NCBI GenBank assembly: GCA_002029295.1
Contig: MZGW01000004.1
Location: 1-64,000, forward strand
DNA length: 64,000 bases
Source: Alkalithermobacter paradoxus
GTDB taxonomy: Bacteria; Bacillota; Clostridia; Peptostreptococcales; Peptostreptococcaceae
Reading direction: 5' to 3'
Below the pieces are notes generated by a model. That model saw only the letters and a list, made by a program, of their open reading frames with translations, was not told the DNA's origin and made no database searches. Position numbers and translations under genes: made by a program. Below are positions 17,217-27,328 of the stretch, piece by piece (position 1 is the first letter of the stretch; every line of letters begins with the position of its first letter).

Positions 17217-17773
17217 TGAAAGATATAGCTAAACTTGGAGTAATTCTTCTAATAATAACATCTATATCTGCTGTAGTATTAGGATTTACAAACAATCTAA
17301 CACTGCCTTATATAGAAAAGCAAGCTAAAGAAGCTAACAACCTAGCTCGTCAAGAAGTATTACCTGATGCTAATGAATTTGAAAAAATAGATATTAATAT
17401 AGAATCTTCATTAGTACAAGAAATATACAAAGGGTTAAATGGAAGTGAACTAGTAGGGTACACTATAAAGACAACACCAAAAGGTTATTCTGGTGAAATA
17501 GAAGTTATGGTTGGAATAGGAGTAGATGGAACTATACATGGAGTAAATATAGGAAACCATACCGAAACTCCTGGGCTTGGTGCAAAAGCAAGCGATGATG
17601 AATTCAAAAATCAATACAAAAATAAAGAAGCTAAAGGTGATATAGAAGTTATAAAAAGTGGAATTCCAAAAGATGATGAAATAGTTTCTATAGCAGGAGC
17701 TACAATAACTTCAGAGGCAGTTACTGATGGGATAAATGAATCTATTAGAATATTTAATGAAGTTTTAAAGTAG
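17216..17773 (+). CDS. rnfG: Rnf complex subunit RnfG
   Basis: 185 residues. One N-terminal transmembrane helix (residues 7-28) is followed by an extracytoplasmic FMN-binding domain. SIAGATITSEAVTDGI holds the threonine flavinylated in this family, and HTETPGLGAKASDDEF is the other conserved block. Homologous to NqrC. A flavin transferase (ApbE) needed for the modification is not encoded in this window. Confidence 0.96.
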   Translation: MKDIAKLGVILLIITSISAVVLGFTNNLTLPYIEKQAKEANNLARQEVLPDANEFEKIDINIESSLVQEIYKGLNGSELVGYTIKTTPKGYSGEIEVMVGIGVDGTIHGVNIGNHTETPGLGAKASDDEFKNQYKNKEAKGDIEVIKSGIPKDDEIVSIAGATITSEAVTDGINESIRIFNEVLK

Positions 17774-17788
17774 CTTGGAGGTGTAAAT

Positions 17789-18385
17789 ATGAATTTGTTT
17801 AAACTTATAAAAAATGGAATAGTTAAGGAAAATCCAATATTTGTTCATGTATTAGGTATGTGTCCTACTCTTGCCGTAACTACATCGGCTGAAAATGGTA
17901 TGGGTATGGGTCTAGCTACAACTACAGTTTTATTGTGTTCAAATTTTGTAATATCTCTTATTAGAAAGATTATACCATCTAAAATTAGAATACCTGCATT
18001 CATAGTTGTAATAGCAACATTCGTTACTATGGTTGGAATGCTTCTAAAAGCTTATCTTCCAGCACTTGATAAGTCGCTTGGGATATTTATACCTTTAATA
18101 GTTGTTAACTGTTTAATACTTGCAAGAGCGGAGAGCTTTGCATCTAAAAATAGCCCAGTTCCTTCTATATTTGATGGTATAGGTATGGGGGTTGGATTTA
18201 CAATCTCTCTTACTATACTAGGTGCAGTTAGAGAATTATTTGGTGCTGGTTCTATATTTGGAGTTAATTTACTTGGAAGCGCTTATAAACCTGCTTTAAT
18301 AATGATTTTACCTCCAGGAGCATTTTTAGCACTAGGTCTTTTACTTGCTGTATTTAACAAAATATCTGTCAAAAAAGCTAGTTAG
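17789..18385 (+). CDS. rnfE: Rnf complex subunit RnfE
   Basis: Integral membrane subunit, 198 residues and about six helices, homologous to Nqr[21 protein letters not shown] is the expected N-terminal block. [20 protein letters not shown] and [20 protein letters not shown] are conserved. RnfE and RnfA form the inverted pair in the membrane core that carries a shared iron site. Confidence 0.95.
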   Translation: MNLFKLIKNGIVKENPIFVHVLGMCPTLAVTTSAENGMGMGLATTTVLLCSNFVISLIRKIIPSKIRIPAFIVVIATFVTMVGMLLKAYLPALDKSLGIFIPLIVVNCLILARAESFASKNSPVPSIFDGIGMGVGFTISLTILGAVRELFGAGSIFGVNLLGSAYKPALIMILPPGAFLALGLLLAVFNKISVKKAS

Positions 18386-18396
18386 GAGGAAAATTT

Positions 18397-18969
18397 ATGG
18401 CAAATATATTTATAATACTACTAAGTTCTATACTTGTTAATAACTTTGTTTTGTCTAGATTCTTAGGTATATGTCCATTTCTTGGAGTTTCAAAGAAAGT
18501 TGAAACATCTTTAGGAATGGGTATGGCTGTTACGTTTGTTATGACTTTAGCTTCTGTAATAACTTATTTTATTCAAAAGTTACTAGTGTTTCTAGGAATA
18601 GAGTTTTTACAGACTATAGCGTTTATACTAGTTATAGCTTCTTTAGTTCAGTTTGTTGAAATGGTAATTCAAAAGGTAAGTCCAACACTATATCAAGCAC
18701 TAGGGGTTTATTTGCCTCTTATAACTACTAACTGTGCTGTTTTAGGTGTTGCTATACTAAATATACAAAACGACTACAATCTAATAGAAACTATATTCAA
18801 CGCAATAGGGGCAGCGGTAGGATTTACACTTGCTATAGTATTATTCGCTGGAATAAGAGAAAGACTTGAAATTGCTGATATACCGGAGTTATTCAAAGGC
18901 TTCCCAATAGCATTAATTGCAGCAGGACTTATGTCTATAGCATTTCTAGGATTTACAGGATTAGTATAA
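18397..18969 (+). CDS. rnfA: Rnf complex subunit RnfA
   Basis: Integral membrane subunit, 190 residues, homologous to Nqr[21 protein letters not shown] is the conserved N-terminal block and [15 protein letters not shown] the conserved cysteine-containing helix. It is topologically inverted relative to RnfE. RBS AGGAGG. Spacing to both neighbours is 11-15 bases, so the operon is tight. Confidence 0.95.
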   Translation: MANIFIILLSSILVNNFVLSRFLGICPFLGVSKKVETSLGMGMAVTFVMTLASVITYFIQKLLVFLGIEFLQTIAFILVIASLVQFVEMVIQKVSPTLYQALGVYLPLITTNCAVLGVAILNIQNDYNLIETIFNAIGAAVGFTLAIVLFAGIRERLEIADIPELFKGFPIALIAAGLMSIAFLGFTGLV

Positions 18970-18984
18970 TAAGGTGGTGTTAGA

Positions 18985-19962
18985 ATGGCAAATCTAATAT
19001 TAAATTCGGTATTGAGTTTGGGTGCTATGGGACTTATATTTGGAAGTGGACTTGCATATGCATCTAAAAAGTTTGCTGTGGAAGTAGACCCTAGAGTTGA
19101 AGATATAAATGAAGTTTTACCAGGTGCTAACTGTGGTGGATGTGGTTATCCAGGATGTAACGGATTAGCAGTTGCCATAGTAAACGGAGAAGCTCCTATT
19201 ACAGCTTGTCCAGTAGGTGGATCTGATTTAGCTGATAAAATAGGTAACATAATGGGAATGACAGCAGAAACTGGAGAAAAGAAAGTAGCAAGAGTAATAT
19301 GTAAAGGAACATGCAACAATGCAAAAGACAAGGCACAGTATCATGGAATACAGGATTGTAGAGCAGCAGCTATGATAATAAGCGGACCAAAATCATGTCA
19401 GTACGGATGCTTAGGGCTTGGAACTTGTGTTAATGTGTGTCAGTTTGGAGCAATAGTAATAAAGGATGATATTGCTCAAATAGACAAAGATAAATGTGTA
19501 ACTTGTGGAAAATGTCTAGAAGTATGTCCAAAGGCAGTGATAGCATGGGCACCATATGGTCAAGATGTTGTAGTAGATTGTAATAGTAAAGAGTTTGGAA
19601 AAGATGTAAAAGTTAAGTGTACGGTAGGATGTATAGGGTGCAAGATATGCGTTAAGGCATGTCCATTTGAGGCGATAACTTTTGATAATAATCTTGCTAA
19701 AATAGATTATTCAAAATGTACTCACTGTATGGTATGTGTAGAGAAGTGTCCAACTAAAGCTATAAGTGGAGATTTGAGTAAAAGAAAAAAAGCAATAATA
19801 GAAGAAGATAAATGTATAGGATGTACTATATGTAAGAAGAAATGCCCAGTAGATGCTGTGAGTGGAGAACTAAAATCAAAACACGAGATAGATGAGCAAA
19901 AATGCATAGGGTGTTCAGAGTGCTTCAAAAAATGTCCTAAACAAGCTATAAAAATGAAATAA
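18985..19962 (+). CDS. rnfB: Rnf complex subunit RnfB (polyferredoxin)
   Basis: Electron entry subunit that accepts electrons from reduced ferredoxin. 325 residues. An N-terminal membrane helix (about 5-27) precedes the RnfB Fe-S domain with GANCGGCGYPGCNGLA (near 49-64). At least six further cysteine motifs follow: CVNVCQFGA, CVTCGKCLEVCP, CIGCKICVKACP, CTHCMVCVEKCP, CIGCTICKKKCP and CIGCSECFKKCP. This many clusters is typical of clostridial and acetogen RnfB rather than the shorter proteobacterial form. Last gene of the operon. Confidence 0.96.
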   Translation: MANLILNSVLSLGAMGLIFGSGLAYASKKFAVEVDPRVEDINEVLPGANCGGCGYPGCNGLAVAIVNGEAPITACPVGGSDLADKIGNIMGMTAETGEKKVARVICKGTCNNAKDKAQYHGIQDCRAAAMIISGPKSCQYGCLGLGTCVNVCQFGAIVIKDDIAQIDKDKCVTCGKCLEVCPKAVIAWAPYGQDVVVDCNSKEFGKDVKVKCTVGCIGCKICVKACPFEAITFDNNLAKIDYSKCTHCMVCVEKCPTKAISGDLSKRKKAIIEEDKCIGCTICKKKCPVDAVSGELKSKHEIDEQKCIGCSECFKKCPKQAIKMK

Positions 19963-19974
19963 TAAGGTTAAGAT

Positions 19975-20012
19975 ATAAGGTGTGGAAGATTCCACACCTT
20001 ATTGTATTTTGA
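19975..20012 (+). terminator. Terminator of the rnf operon
   Basis: ATAAGGTGTGGAA (19975-19987) pairs with TTCCACACCTTAT (19990-20002), followed by TGTATTTT. Confidence 0.8.
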
Positions 20013-20064
20013 GTTTCTAAGTGGTAAACTATAATATGGTAAAAATAAAGAGGTGATGTAAAAA

Positions 20065-20643
20065 ATGGGCATTGTATTAGCTTCATCTTCACCTAGAAGA
20101 ATAGAGCTACTTTCTAACTTGAATCTTGAATTTAAAGTGCTAAAAAGTGAGATAGATGAAAATGTAAATAACAAAGATGAACCATTTATAACAGCTGTAA
20201 GTTTATCTTTGCAAAAAGCATTAGATGTTGCATCAAGGGTAGATAAAGATGATATAGTAATAGGAGCAGACACTATTGTAGTCTTTGAAGGTGAGATACT
20301 AGGAAAGCCAAATGATGAAAAACAAGCATACGATACGCTAAAAAAATTGTCCGGGAAATATCATACTGTTGTGACAGGAATAAGCATAATAAGACTTTCT
20401 GACAACAAGAAGATAACAGATTATGTGTCAACAAGTGTTAAAATGAAAGAATTAGATTCTGAAAAAATAAAAAGATACATACAAACCAAAGAACCTATGG
20501 ACAAGGCAGGAGCATATGGTATACAAGGATATGGAGCTTTATTAGTGGAAAAAATAGATGGAGATTATTTCAACGTAGTTGGACTTCCTTTAGCGAAACT
20601 TGAAGAAAATTTATATAGACATTTTAATATAAATATTATATAA
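20065..20643 (+). CDS. maf: Maf nucleotide pyrophosphatase
   Basis: Hydrolyses non-canonical or modified nucleoside triphosphates and is linked to septum control in Bacillus. 192 residues. LASSSPRRIELLSNLN is the N-terminal signature, VIGADTIV holds the catalytic Asp region, and DKAGAYGIQGYGALLVEKI is the C-terminal motif. RBS AGAGGTGATG. It heads the maf-radC-mreBCD cluster, an order well known in Firmicutes. A TATAAT at 20030-20035 is the likely -10 box. Confidence 0.93.
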   Translation: MGIVLASSSPRRIELLSNLNLEFKVLKSEIDENVNNKDEPFITAVSLSLQKALDVASRVDKDDIVIGADTIVVFEGEILGKPNDEKQAYDTLKKLSGKYHTVVTGISIIRLSDNKKITDYVSTSVKMKELDSEKIKRYIQTKEPMDKAGAYGIQGYGALLVEKIDGDYFNVVGLPLAKLEENLYRHFNINII

Positions 20644-20660
20644 ATTTAGGGGGGCTTGAT

Positions 20661-21356
20661 GTGGAAAGTCTAGCTAAATTGTCTATAAAAGATATGGCAA
20701 AAGAAGAAAGACCAAGAGAAAAATTACTTCTTAAGGGCCCAAATTATTTATCAAATGTTGAGTTACTAGCCATACTTCTTAGAACAGGAACTAAGGATAT
20801 GTCAGCTTTAGAACTTGCAAATTACATAATAAATAAGGAAAAAGAAGGAATAAAGCATCTTGGGAGTGTGTCTGTTGAAGAACTAAGCAACATAAAGGGA
20901 TTAGGAGTGGCAAAGTCGTGTCAGATTATAGCAGCACTAGAACTTGGAAAGAGAATATCAAAATCGATGAAGCTAGAAAGAATAAAAGTAAGCTGTCCAA
21001 GTGACATAGCTGATGTTTACATGGAGGATTATAGATACCTAAAGAAAGAAGTGTTTAAGATACTTCTTTTGAATACAAAGAATGAAATAATAAATGATGT
21101 AGAAATTTCAGTTGGGTCTTTAAATTCATCAATAGTTCACCCAAGAGAAGTTTTTATAGAAGCTATAAAGAAAAGTGCAAGCAAAATAATGCTTATACAT
21201 AATCACCCATCTGGAAATCCTGAGCCAAGTAAAGAGGATAAAGTTATTACAAATAGATTGATAGATGGAGGACGAATACTAGGCATTGAGGTTATAGATC
21301 ATATAATATTTGGAGATGGTGTATATTTTAGTTTTAAAGAAAAATCTTTAATTTAG
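20661..21356 (+). CDS. radC: RadC family JAB-domain protein
   Basis: 231 residues. The N-terminal helix-hairpin-helix-like region contains SNVELLAILLRTGTK and LSNIKGLGVAKSCQIIAALE. The C-terminal JAB/MPN domain has the metal motif HNHPSGNPEPSKED. Long called a DNA repair protein, its true role is unclear. The start is GTG with RBS TAGGGGGG. It lies between maf and mreB, as in many Bacilli and Clostridia. Confidence 0.94.
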   Translation: MESLAKLSIKDMAKEERPREKLLLKGPNYLSNVELLAILLRTGTKDMSALELANYIINKEKEGIKHLGSVSVEELSNIKGLGVAKSCQIIAALELGKRISKSMKLERIKVSCPSDIADVYMEDYRYLKKEVFKILLLNTKNEIINDVEISVGSLNSSIVHPREVFIEAIKKSASKIMLIHNHPSGNPEPSKEDKVITNRLIDGGRILGIEVIDHIIFGDGVYFSFKEKSLI

Positions 21357-21370
21357 GAAGGTGAATAGGT

Positions 21371-22417
21371 GTGAGATTAAAAGCAAAGAAAATGAATTTA
21401 TTTGGAGTTATCTCTAAAGATATGGGTATAGATTTAGGTACTGCTAATACTTTGGTATATGTTAGAGGAAAAGGTATAGTATTAAGAGAACCATCAGTTG
21501 TTGCTGTAAGAGATGATAATAAAGATGTATTAGCTGTTGGAGAAGAAGCAAAGCGTATGATAGGAAGAACTCCAGGAAATATAGTTGCTATAAGACCTAT
21601 GAAAGATGGAGTTATAGCAGACTTTGATATAACTCAAAGTATGCTTAGATACTTTATAAGAAAAGCATATCCTAAAAAATCGTTAATAAGTCCTAGAATT
21701 GCCGTTTGTGTTCCTTATGGAGTTACTGAAGTTGAAAAAAGAGCAATAGAAGAAGCAGCAAAACAGGCAGGAGCTAGAGATGCTTATCTTATAGAAGAGC
21801 CTATGGCAGCAGCTATAGGAGCTGGTATAAGAGTTGAAGAGCCAGACGGAAATATGGTTGTAGATATAGGTGGAGGAACAAGTGAAATAGCTGTTATATC
21901 TTTAGGTGGAATAGTTACAGCAAAATCCATAAGAATTGGTGGAGATGAATTTGATGAATCTATTGTTAATTATGTAAAAAAAGAATATAATTTAATGATA
22001 GGGGAAAGAACAGCAGAAGAAGTTAAGATAAAAATCGGTTCTGCGTTCAAATCTGAAAAGGAAGAAAAAATGAGCATAAGAGGAAGAGATTTGATAACAG
22101 GCCTTCCTAAAACAATAGATATAACTTCAAGTGAGGTTAGAGAAGCGTTAAGTGAACCAGTAACAAGCATAGTAGAAGGAATAAAAGCTACTCTTGAGAG
22201 AACTCCACCTGAACTTGCGGCAGATATAATAGAAAATGGAATTATGCTAACAGGCGGAGGGGCGTTATTAAAAGGTTTAGACAGGTTAATTAAAGAAGAA
22301 ACAGGAATGCCTGTACATGTAGCAGAAAATCCTTTAGACTGCGTTGCGATAGGTACAGGAAAGTCAGTTGAAGATAAAGAGATATTTGATAAAGTTCTTA
22401 TGCACAATAAAAGGTGA
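21371..22417 (+). CDS. mreB: Rod-shape actin homologue MreB
   Basis: Forms filaments under the membrane that direct lateral wall synthesis. 348 residues. Phosphate-1 motif [13 protein letters not shown], the [16 protein letters not shown] phosphate-2 region and [15 protein letters not shown] near the C-terminus are present. The GTG start at 21371 follows GGAAGGTG and gives a few extra basic residues before the usual LFG start. The mreC start lies six bases after its stop. Confidence 0.96.
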   Translation: MRLKAKKMNLFGVISKDMGIDLGTANTLVYVRGKGIVLREPSVVAVRDDNKDVLAVGEEAKRMIGRTPGNIVAIRPMKDGVIADFDITQSMLRYFIRKAYPKKSLISPRIAVCVPYGVTEVEKRAIEEAAKQAGARDAYLIEEPMAAAIGAGIRVEEPDGNMVVDIGGGTSEIAVISLGGIVTAKSIRIGGDEFDESIVNYVKKEYNLMIGERTAEEVKIKIGSAFKSEKEEKMSIRGRDLITGLPKTIDITSSEVREALSEPVTSIVEGIKATLERTPPELAADIIENGIMLTGGGALLKGLDRLIKEETGMPVHVAENPLDCVAIGTGKSVEDKEIFDKVLMHNKR

Positions 22418-22422
22418 TAGAT

Positions 22423-23295
22423 ATGAGTAGAAGAAGAAAAAAAGAAAATAAGACTAATAAAGAAGTGATAGCATTTGTTTCAATTGCTATCACTCTAATT
22501 ATAGTTATAGGTATATCTGCAACAAGGGGAAGTACGAATCCTTTATCTAAAATAATTTTAGATACTACATCTTCTATATCTAGGGGATTAAATAAGGCAT
22601 TTTCTACCTTAGAAGAAAATGTTGTTGGAATTATAAACTATAGAAAAAACTTGCAAGTAATAGAAAGTATGCGTTCAGAAAATCAAGAACTTAAGCAGAA
22701 GATAATAGAAATAGATTTAAGAAGAAGTGAACTTGAAAGCTTATCAAATCTTAAAAGATCACTTAATTACGTAGAGGATAGCTATGAAAAGAAATATATA
22801 AGTGCTAGCGTTGTAAGTAAAAACGATGGAAATTGGTACAATAGCTTTACGATATCGGCAGGTAGAAAAGATGGTGTGAAAAATAACAGCATAGTAATAT
22901 CAGGCGATGGATTAGTTGGAATTATATATGAAGTTTCAAATAATTATTCAAAAGCAATATCTATAATAAACAATAAATCTGCTGTGAGTTTTGAAGTTCT
23001 AAGAAAGCCAGAATATACAGGAGTATTAAGTCAAAACATATCTTTAGATTCAGATGAAAAATTTGAAGAAGGACATATAAAAGGATATTTATTTGATGAA
23101 GAATACGAAGTTGTTGCTGGAGATATAATAATAACTTCAGGTATAGGACTATATCCAAAGGGGATACCTATAGGGCAAGTAGATAAAGTTATAGAGGATA
23201 GAAATAGCTTATTAAAGTATATTAGTGTAAAGCCATACGCAAACTTTAAAAATCTAGACAAAGTGCTAGTAGTTCCGCCAAGAGTATTAGAATAA
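22423..23295 (+). CDS. mreC: Rod-shape protein MreC
   Basis: 290 residues. One transmembrane helix (about residues 18-38) and a coiled coil (about 75-105, SMRSENQELKQKIIEIDLRR) precede the extracellular beta-barrel domain with GDGLVGIIYEVSNNYSKAI and TSGIGLYPKGIPIG. The start is the ATG at 22423, after AAAGGTGATAG. An upstream GTG at 22414 overlaps the mreB stop and is less likely. Confidence 0.93.
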   Translation: MSRRRKKENKTNKEVIAFVSIAITLIIVIGISATRGSTNPLSKIILDTTSSISRGLNKAFSTLEENVVGIINYRKNLQVIESMRSENQELKQKIIEIDLRRSELESLSNLKRSLNYVEDSYEKKYISASVVSKNDGNWYNSFTISAGRKDGVKNNSIVISGDGLVGIIYEVSNNYSKAISIINNKSAVSFEVLRKPEYTGVLSQNISLDSDEKFEEGHIKGYLFDEEYEVVAGDIIITSGIGLYPKGIPIGQVDKVIEDRNSLLKYISVKPYANFKNLDKVLVVPPRVLE

Positions 23296-23308
23296 TGGGG
23301 GATTTATA

Positions 23309-23797
23309 ATGAAGAATTTTATAGTTTTATTACTAGGAATAATATTTATTATATTTGAAAATAGTGTTCTAAATTATATGCCTATATTCGAAGCTACTAT
23401 CAATCTTTCGCTTGTATATATAATTTTCATATCCTTATCACTTGAAAAAAATGAAGGTGCTATAATAGGTCTTGTCATGGGAATTTTTAAAGATATTTTA
23501 GTTGGGAGATTCCTAGGATTAAATGGACTAATATTTTTCGTAGTAGGATATATATTAGGGGTTATGAAAGATAAAATATTCAAAGATAATATAATTACAG
23601 TGCTTGTATTAGTTGTTTTTTCAACTATATTTGACTGTGCTATACAGTTTTTGATGGCAAGTTATTTTGTAAGTACCCAATCTATATCTAAATTTTTATA
23701 TAAAGGAATGATACTTATTCCACTTTTGCACGTAGTATTTACAACATTAATATATAGGTTTTTAAGGAACTTCATAAAAAGAATAGATAATATATAG
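23309..23797 (+). CDS. mreD: Rod-shape protein MreD
   Basis: 162 residues, almost wholly hydrophobic with four to five transmembrane helices. FKDILVGRFLGLNGLIFFVV is a typical MreD segment. Assigned chiefly on position between mreC and the class B penicillin-binding protein and on its membrane profile. RBS ATGGGGGA. Confidence 0.9.
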   Translation: MKNFIVLLLGIIFIIFENSVLNYMPIFEATINLSLVYIIFISLSLEKNEGAIIGLVMGIFKDILVGRFLGLNGLIFFVVGYILGVMKDKIFKDNIITVLVLVVFSTIFDCAIQFLMASYFVSTQSISKFLYKGMILIPLLHVVFTTLIYRFLRNFIKRIDNI

Positions 23798-23809
23798 TGG
23801 TGATTGATT

Positions 23810-26602
23810 ATGAAAAAGAAAAAAATAGAAGATAGATTCGAGGTTTTAAATTTAGTATTTGTAATTGTATTATCAATAGTAACTCTTAGATTAGGATATA
23901 TAACTACAATAAAGGGAGAAGAATACGCAACACAAGCAGAGAACAAGGTATATAAAAACATATTAGTAGAAGCCCAAAGAGGAGAAATAAGAGATAGATA
24001 CGGTAGGTTATTAGCAGGAAATAGACCATCTTTCACAGTTCAAATTTATAAAGATCAAGTCCAAAATGAAGGTTTTAATAGTGTTGCTATAAAGCTTATA
24101 AATATACTAGAGGATAATGACGAAAAATACATCGATGAATTTCCAATAATTGTAGAAAATGGGGAGTATGTATTCACATATGACATAGCTATAAGAGATT
24201 GGAAAGAAAGAAATGAAATACCTCTAAATTATGATGCTGAAAAGAGCTTTTATTACCTAGTAGATAAATATACAAAAGAAGGAGAAATAAATCCACAGCC
24301 AGATGCAGATAAATTTGAACTACAGAGAATGTTAAATGAGCAAGGATATTATCCTCCTATAAGAGTATCCACATGGGAATTTAGTGAGCAAGTGAAAAAG
24401 AGAGAATGGCTTTATAGATACAGAATTAGAGATGAAGAAATAACTGCTAAAGAAACTTTTGAAAGACTAAGAGAACGATTTAAAATAGATGAGAGTTTTA
24501 CAAATAACGAAGCTAGGAAGATATTAGTTGTTAGGGATTTATTACTATCTACAGGATATCTTCAGTATCAACCAATAAAAGTAGCTCTTGATGTATCAAA
24601 AGAAACAGTTGCAAAAATAGAAGAAAGAGCTATAGAGCTTCAAGGTATAAATATAGAGGTAGAGCCTGTAAGATATTATCCAAACGGTAATTTAGCATCT
24701 CATATACTAGGACAGATAGGAAAAATATCTCAAAAAGAAGAAATTGAAAAGTATATAGAACAAAATGGATACAGTATAACTGATATGATTGGTAAAACAG
24801 GTATAGAAAAAACATTTGAAGATGTACTTCAAGGAAAAAAAGGGTACAAAAAAGTACAAGTTGATGCATACGGAAGATTGGTTAGAAGAATAGAAACTAA
24901 AAATCCAATTCCTGGGGATACTGTTTACCTTACTATAGATATAGATCTTCAAAGAGAAGCAGAAAGATCTTTAAGAGAAGTTTTACAAACTATCCAAGTA
25001 GGTGGCGTTTATGAAAGTCCTTTTGGAAATGTAACATTAAGAAATAATCAAAGAATATATAGAAATGCAAAGTCAGGGGCTGTAGTAGCTTTAGATGCAA
25101 AAACAGGGGAGGTTCTTGCTATGGCAAGTTACCCAGACTATGATCCTAATTTATTTGCAACAGGAATAAGTGCAAGTGACTGGAGAGCTTTGCAGCCTGA
25201 AAACCCAAATGATCCAATAGCTCCAAAACCTCTTTTTAATACAGCTACATTAACTTCTGTTCAGCCTGGATCTACATTTAAGATGATAACAGGACTTGCG
25301 GCTATAGAAAATGGATTAAGCCCTTATTATACAATATATGATAAAGGATATATAATGGTAGGTAATAGATCATTTGGATGTTGGATATGGAATGATCGTA
25401 GAGGAACACATGGTGCTACAGATTTATTCAGAGCTATAGAGCATTCTTGTAACTATTACTTTTACTCTGTAAGTACAGGATACGATTATAGTAGAAATAA
25501 GCCTTTGCCTGTAAAGATGAATGTAGATGAAGTTTTAAAATACGCTAGAATGTTTGGACTAGACTCAAGAACAGGTATACAGATAGAAGAAAGACCTGGA
25601 AGGGTTCCAAGTCCAGATGAGAAGCTAAGAGTTACAAAAGCATCTTTAAAAGCTAGATTAATTAGAGAAATGAGAAATTCTTTTGAAGATATAAGTCCAA
25701 ACAAAAATGAACAAGAATATGAGAAAAGAGTAAATGAGATAGTTAGCTGGACTGAGGAGAATCCTTCAAGAGGTGAAATAATAAGAAGACTTATAAGCCT
25801 TAAAGTACCTGAAAGTGAAGCAAATAGAATTGCAGATTTAGCTAAATATAGTTATTTTAATCAAGCTGATTGGAAAACAGGAGATACATTCAACCTTTCT
25901 ATAGGACAAGGTCAGCATGCTTATACTCCACTTCAAATGGCAAATTCAATAGCTACTATGGTAAATGGAGGTTATTTAAATAAAGTTACTGTTGTTGATA
26001 GAATTGTATCTCAAGACAAACTTGAAACTCAAAGAATAGAGAGAGTTTCAGAAAAAATAGATCTTAAAGATCCTAAGAATTTAGACTACCTAAAGCAAGG
26101 AATGCTAGATGTTACACAAAGTGGTTCAACAAGGAGTGCATTTGCAAACTTTCCTATACAAACAGGTGGTAAAACTGGTACGGCTCAAAGAAGTGGTAGA
26201 ATACCTACAAAAGACGAAAAACAATATCTACTTTCACACCTTGCAAGCTTTAGAGTAAGTGAAAAAGATGTTTTAGAAACTGCTGAAATTCTAAAAAAGC
26301 AAAGTACCGACAACAGAAGAGAAGATTATTATATAAGACAGGCCATAAGAAAATTAAATCCTAGTCTAAGCAATGAAGATATAGACAGATTTAAAGATAC
26401 TTATGACAACTTTTCTTGGTATGTTTCTTACGCTCCACACGATGACCCAGAGATAGTAGTAGCAGTACTTCTATTCCAAGGAGGTCAAGGAGGATATGCA
26501 GCTCCAATTGCAAGAGATGTAATGGCACAGTACTTTGGACTCAATAAAAATTCAGATGTAGTACAAGAAAAATTAAATCTATCGGAAGAATTACAAAGAT
26601 AA
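23810..26602 (+). CDS. mrdA: Penicillin-binding protein 2 (elongasome transpeptidase), long form
   Basis: Class B transpeptidase of lateral wall synthesis. 930 residues, against about 600-720 in most bacteria. A transmembrane helix lies near residues 10-30, then the pedestal with EAQRGEIRDRYGRLLAGNRP. The catalytic motifs are SxxK in QPGSTFKM (Ser488, Lys491), SCN (546-548) and KTG (788-790). Extra charged, helical stretches are inserted in the pedestal (about 105-240), between SxN and KTG (about 600-690) and after KTG (about 798-850). The start is the ATG at 23810, after GTGGTGAT. Similar long forms occur, to my knowledge, in Peptostreptococcaceae. Confidence 0.93.
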   Translation: MKKKKIEDRFEVLNLVFVIVLSIVTLRLGYITTIKGEEYATQAENKVYKNILVEAQRGEIRDRYGRLLAGNRPSFTVQIYKDQVQNEGFNSVAIKLINILEDNDEKYIDEFPIIVENGEYVFTYDIAIRDWKERNEIPLNYDAEKSFYYLVDKYTKEGEINPQPDADKFELQRMLNEQGYYPPIRVSTWEFSEQVKKREWLYRYRIRDEEITAKETFERLRERFKIDESFTNNEARKILVVRDLLLSTGYLQYQPIKVALDVSKETVAKIEERAIELQGINIEVEPVRYYPNGNLASHILGQIGKISQKEEIEKYIEQNGYSITDMIGKTGIEKTFEDVLQGKKGYKKVQVDAYGRLVRRIETKNPIPGDTVYLTIDIDLQREAERSLREVLQTIQVGGVYESPFGNVTLRNNQRIYRNAKSGAVVALDAKTGEVLAMASYPDYDPNLFATGISASDWRALQPENPNDPIAPKPLFNTATLTSVQPGSTFKMITGLAAIENGLSPYYTIYDKGYIMVGNRSFGCWIWNDRRGTHGATDLFRAIEHSCNYYFYSVSTGYDYSRNKPLPVKMNVDEVLKYARMFGLDSRTGIQIEERPGRVPSPDEKLRVTKASLKARLIREMRNSFEDISPNKNEQEYEKRVNEIVSWTEENPSRGEIIRRLISLKVPESEANRIADLAKYSYFNQADWKTGDTFNLSIGQGQHAYTPLQMANSIATMVNGGYLNKVTVVDRIVSQDKLETQRIERVSEKIDLKDPKNLDYLKQGMLDVTQSGSTRSAFANFPIQTGGKTGTAQRSGRIPTKDEKQYLLSHLASFRVSEKDVLETAEILKKQSTDNRREDYYIRQAIRKLNPSLSNEDIDRFKDTYDNFSWYVSYAPHDDPEIVVAVLLFQGGQGGYAAPIARDVMAQYFGLNKNSDVVQEKLNLSEELQR

Positions 26603-26610
26603 AGAAGGAT

Positions 26611-26639
26611 TTGAAAAAATAATGTAGAATCTATATAAA
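26611..26639 (+). promoter_or_regulatory. Candidate promoter of minCDE
   Basis: TTGAAA at 26611-26616, a 17-base spacer and TATAAA at 26634-26639, in the 63-base gap between mrdA and minC. Confidence 0.55.
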
Positions 26640-26665
26640 ATATAAAGTCTTTTGGAGGATGAATT

Positions 26666-27313
26666 ATGGCTTTAGGTGAAGTAATACAGCTTAAAAATGC
26701 GAAAAGAAACATAATAGAATTCAAAGGAACAAAAAATGGTCTTGTAATAAATGTAAAACAAGGATATGACTTTGAAACTATAAAGAATAATTTGATTGAT
26801 AAGATAGAGGAAAGTAGAAATTTCTTTTCAGGAGCTAAAATTTCGTCGATTAACTGTATTGATTTAACTGATCTAGAGATTATAGAATTAAAAGATATAA
26901 TTACTCAAAAATTCGATTTGGACTGGGTAGAAGAAGATATTGAAAGTGAAGATGAAATATTTCAAGGCATAAATGAGGGAAACACTAAAATTGTAAAGAC
27001 TACACTAAGATCAGGAACTAAAATAGAATATAAAGGAAATGTAGTTATAATTGGAGATGTAAACCCTGGAGGACAGGTAGTAGCATATGGCAATATAATA
27101 ATAATGGGTGCATTAAGAGGTGTTGTACACGCAGGTGCTAATGGAAATAAAAACGCTTTTGTTGCAGCGTACAATCTAGACCCTATGCAGCTTAGAATAG
27201 CTGATACTATTGCTATAGCTCCTGAAGACAATTTTGAAAAGCCTAACTTTCCAGAAGTAGCACACATTAAGAATGATTGTATAGTAATAGAGCCATATTT
27301 AAATAGAAAATAA
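26666..27313 (+). CDS. minC: Septum-site determining protein MinC
   Basis: Inhibits FtsZ ring formation away from midcell. 215 residues. The N-terminal domain includes GLVINVKQGYDFETIKNNLI. The C-terminal beta-helix domain has TLRSGTKIEYKGNVVIIGDV followed by NPGGQVVAYGNIIIMGALRG. RBS TTGGAGG. Followed by minD after 15 bases. Confidence 0.94.
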   Translation: MALGEVIQLKNAKRNIIEFKGTKNGLVINVKQGYDFETIKNNLIDKIEESRNFFSGAKISSINCIDLTDLEIIELKDIITQKFDLDWVEEDIESEDEIFQGINEGNTKIVKTTLRSGTKIEYKGNVVIIGDVNPGGQVVAYGNIIIMGALRGVVHAGANGNKNAFVAAYNLDPMQLRIADTIAIAPEDNFEKPNFPEVAHIKNDCIVIEPYLNRK

Positions 27314-27328
27314 GGATGGGGGAGTAAA

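Noticed and set aside
21970-22407. 145-codon minus-strand frame within mreB
   Set aside because: Lies wholly inside a well conserved gene; product is Ser/Ile/Pro-rich as expected of an antisense shadow.
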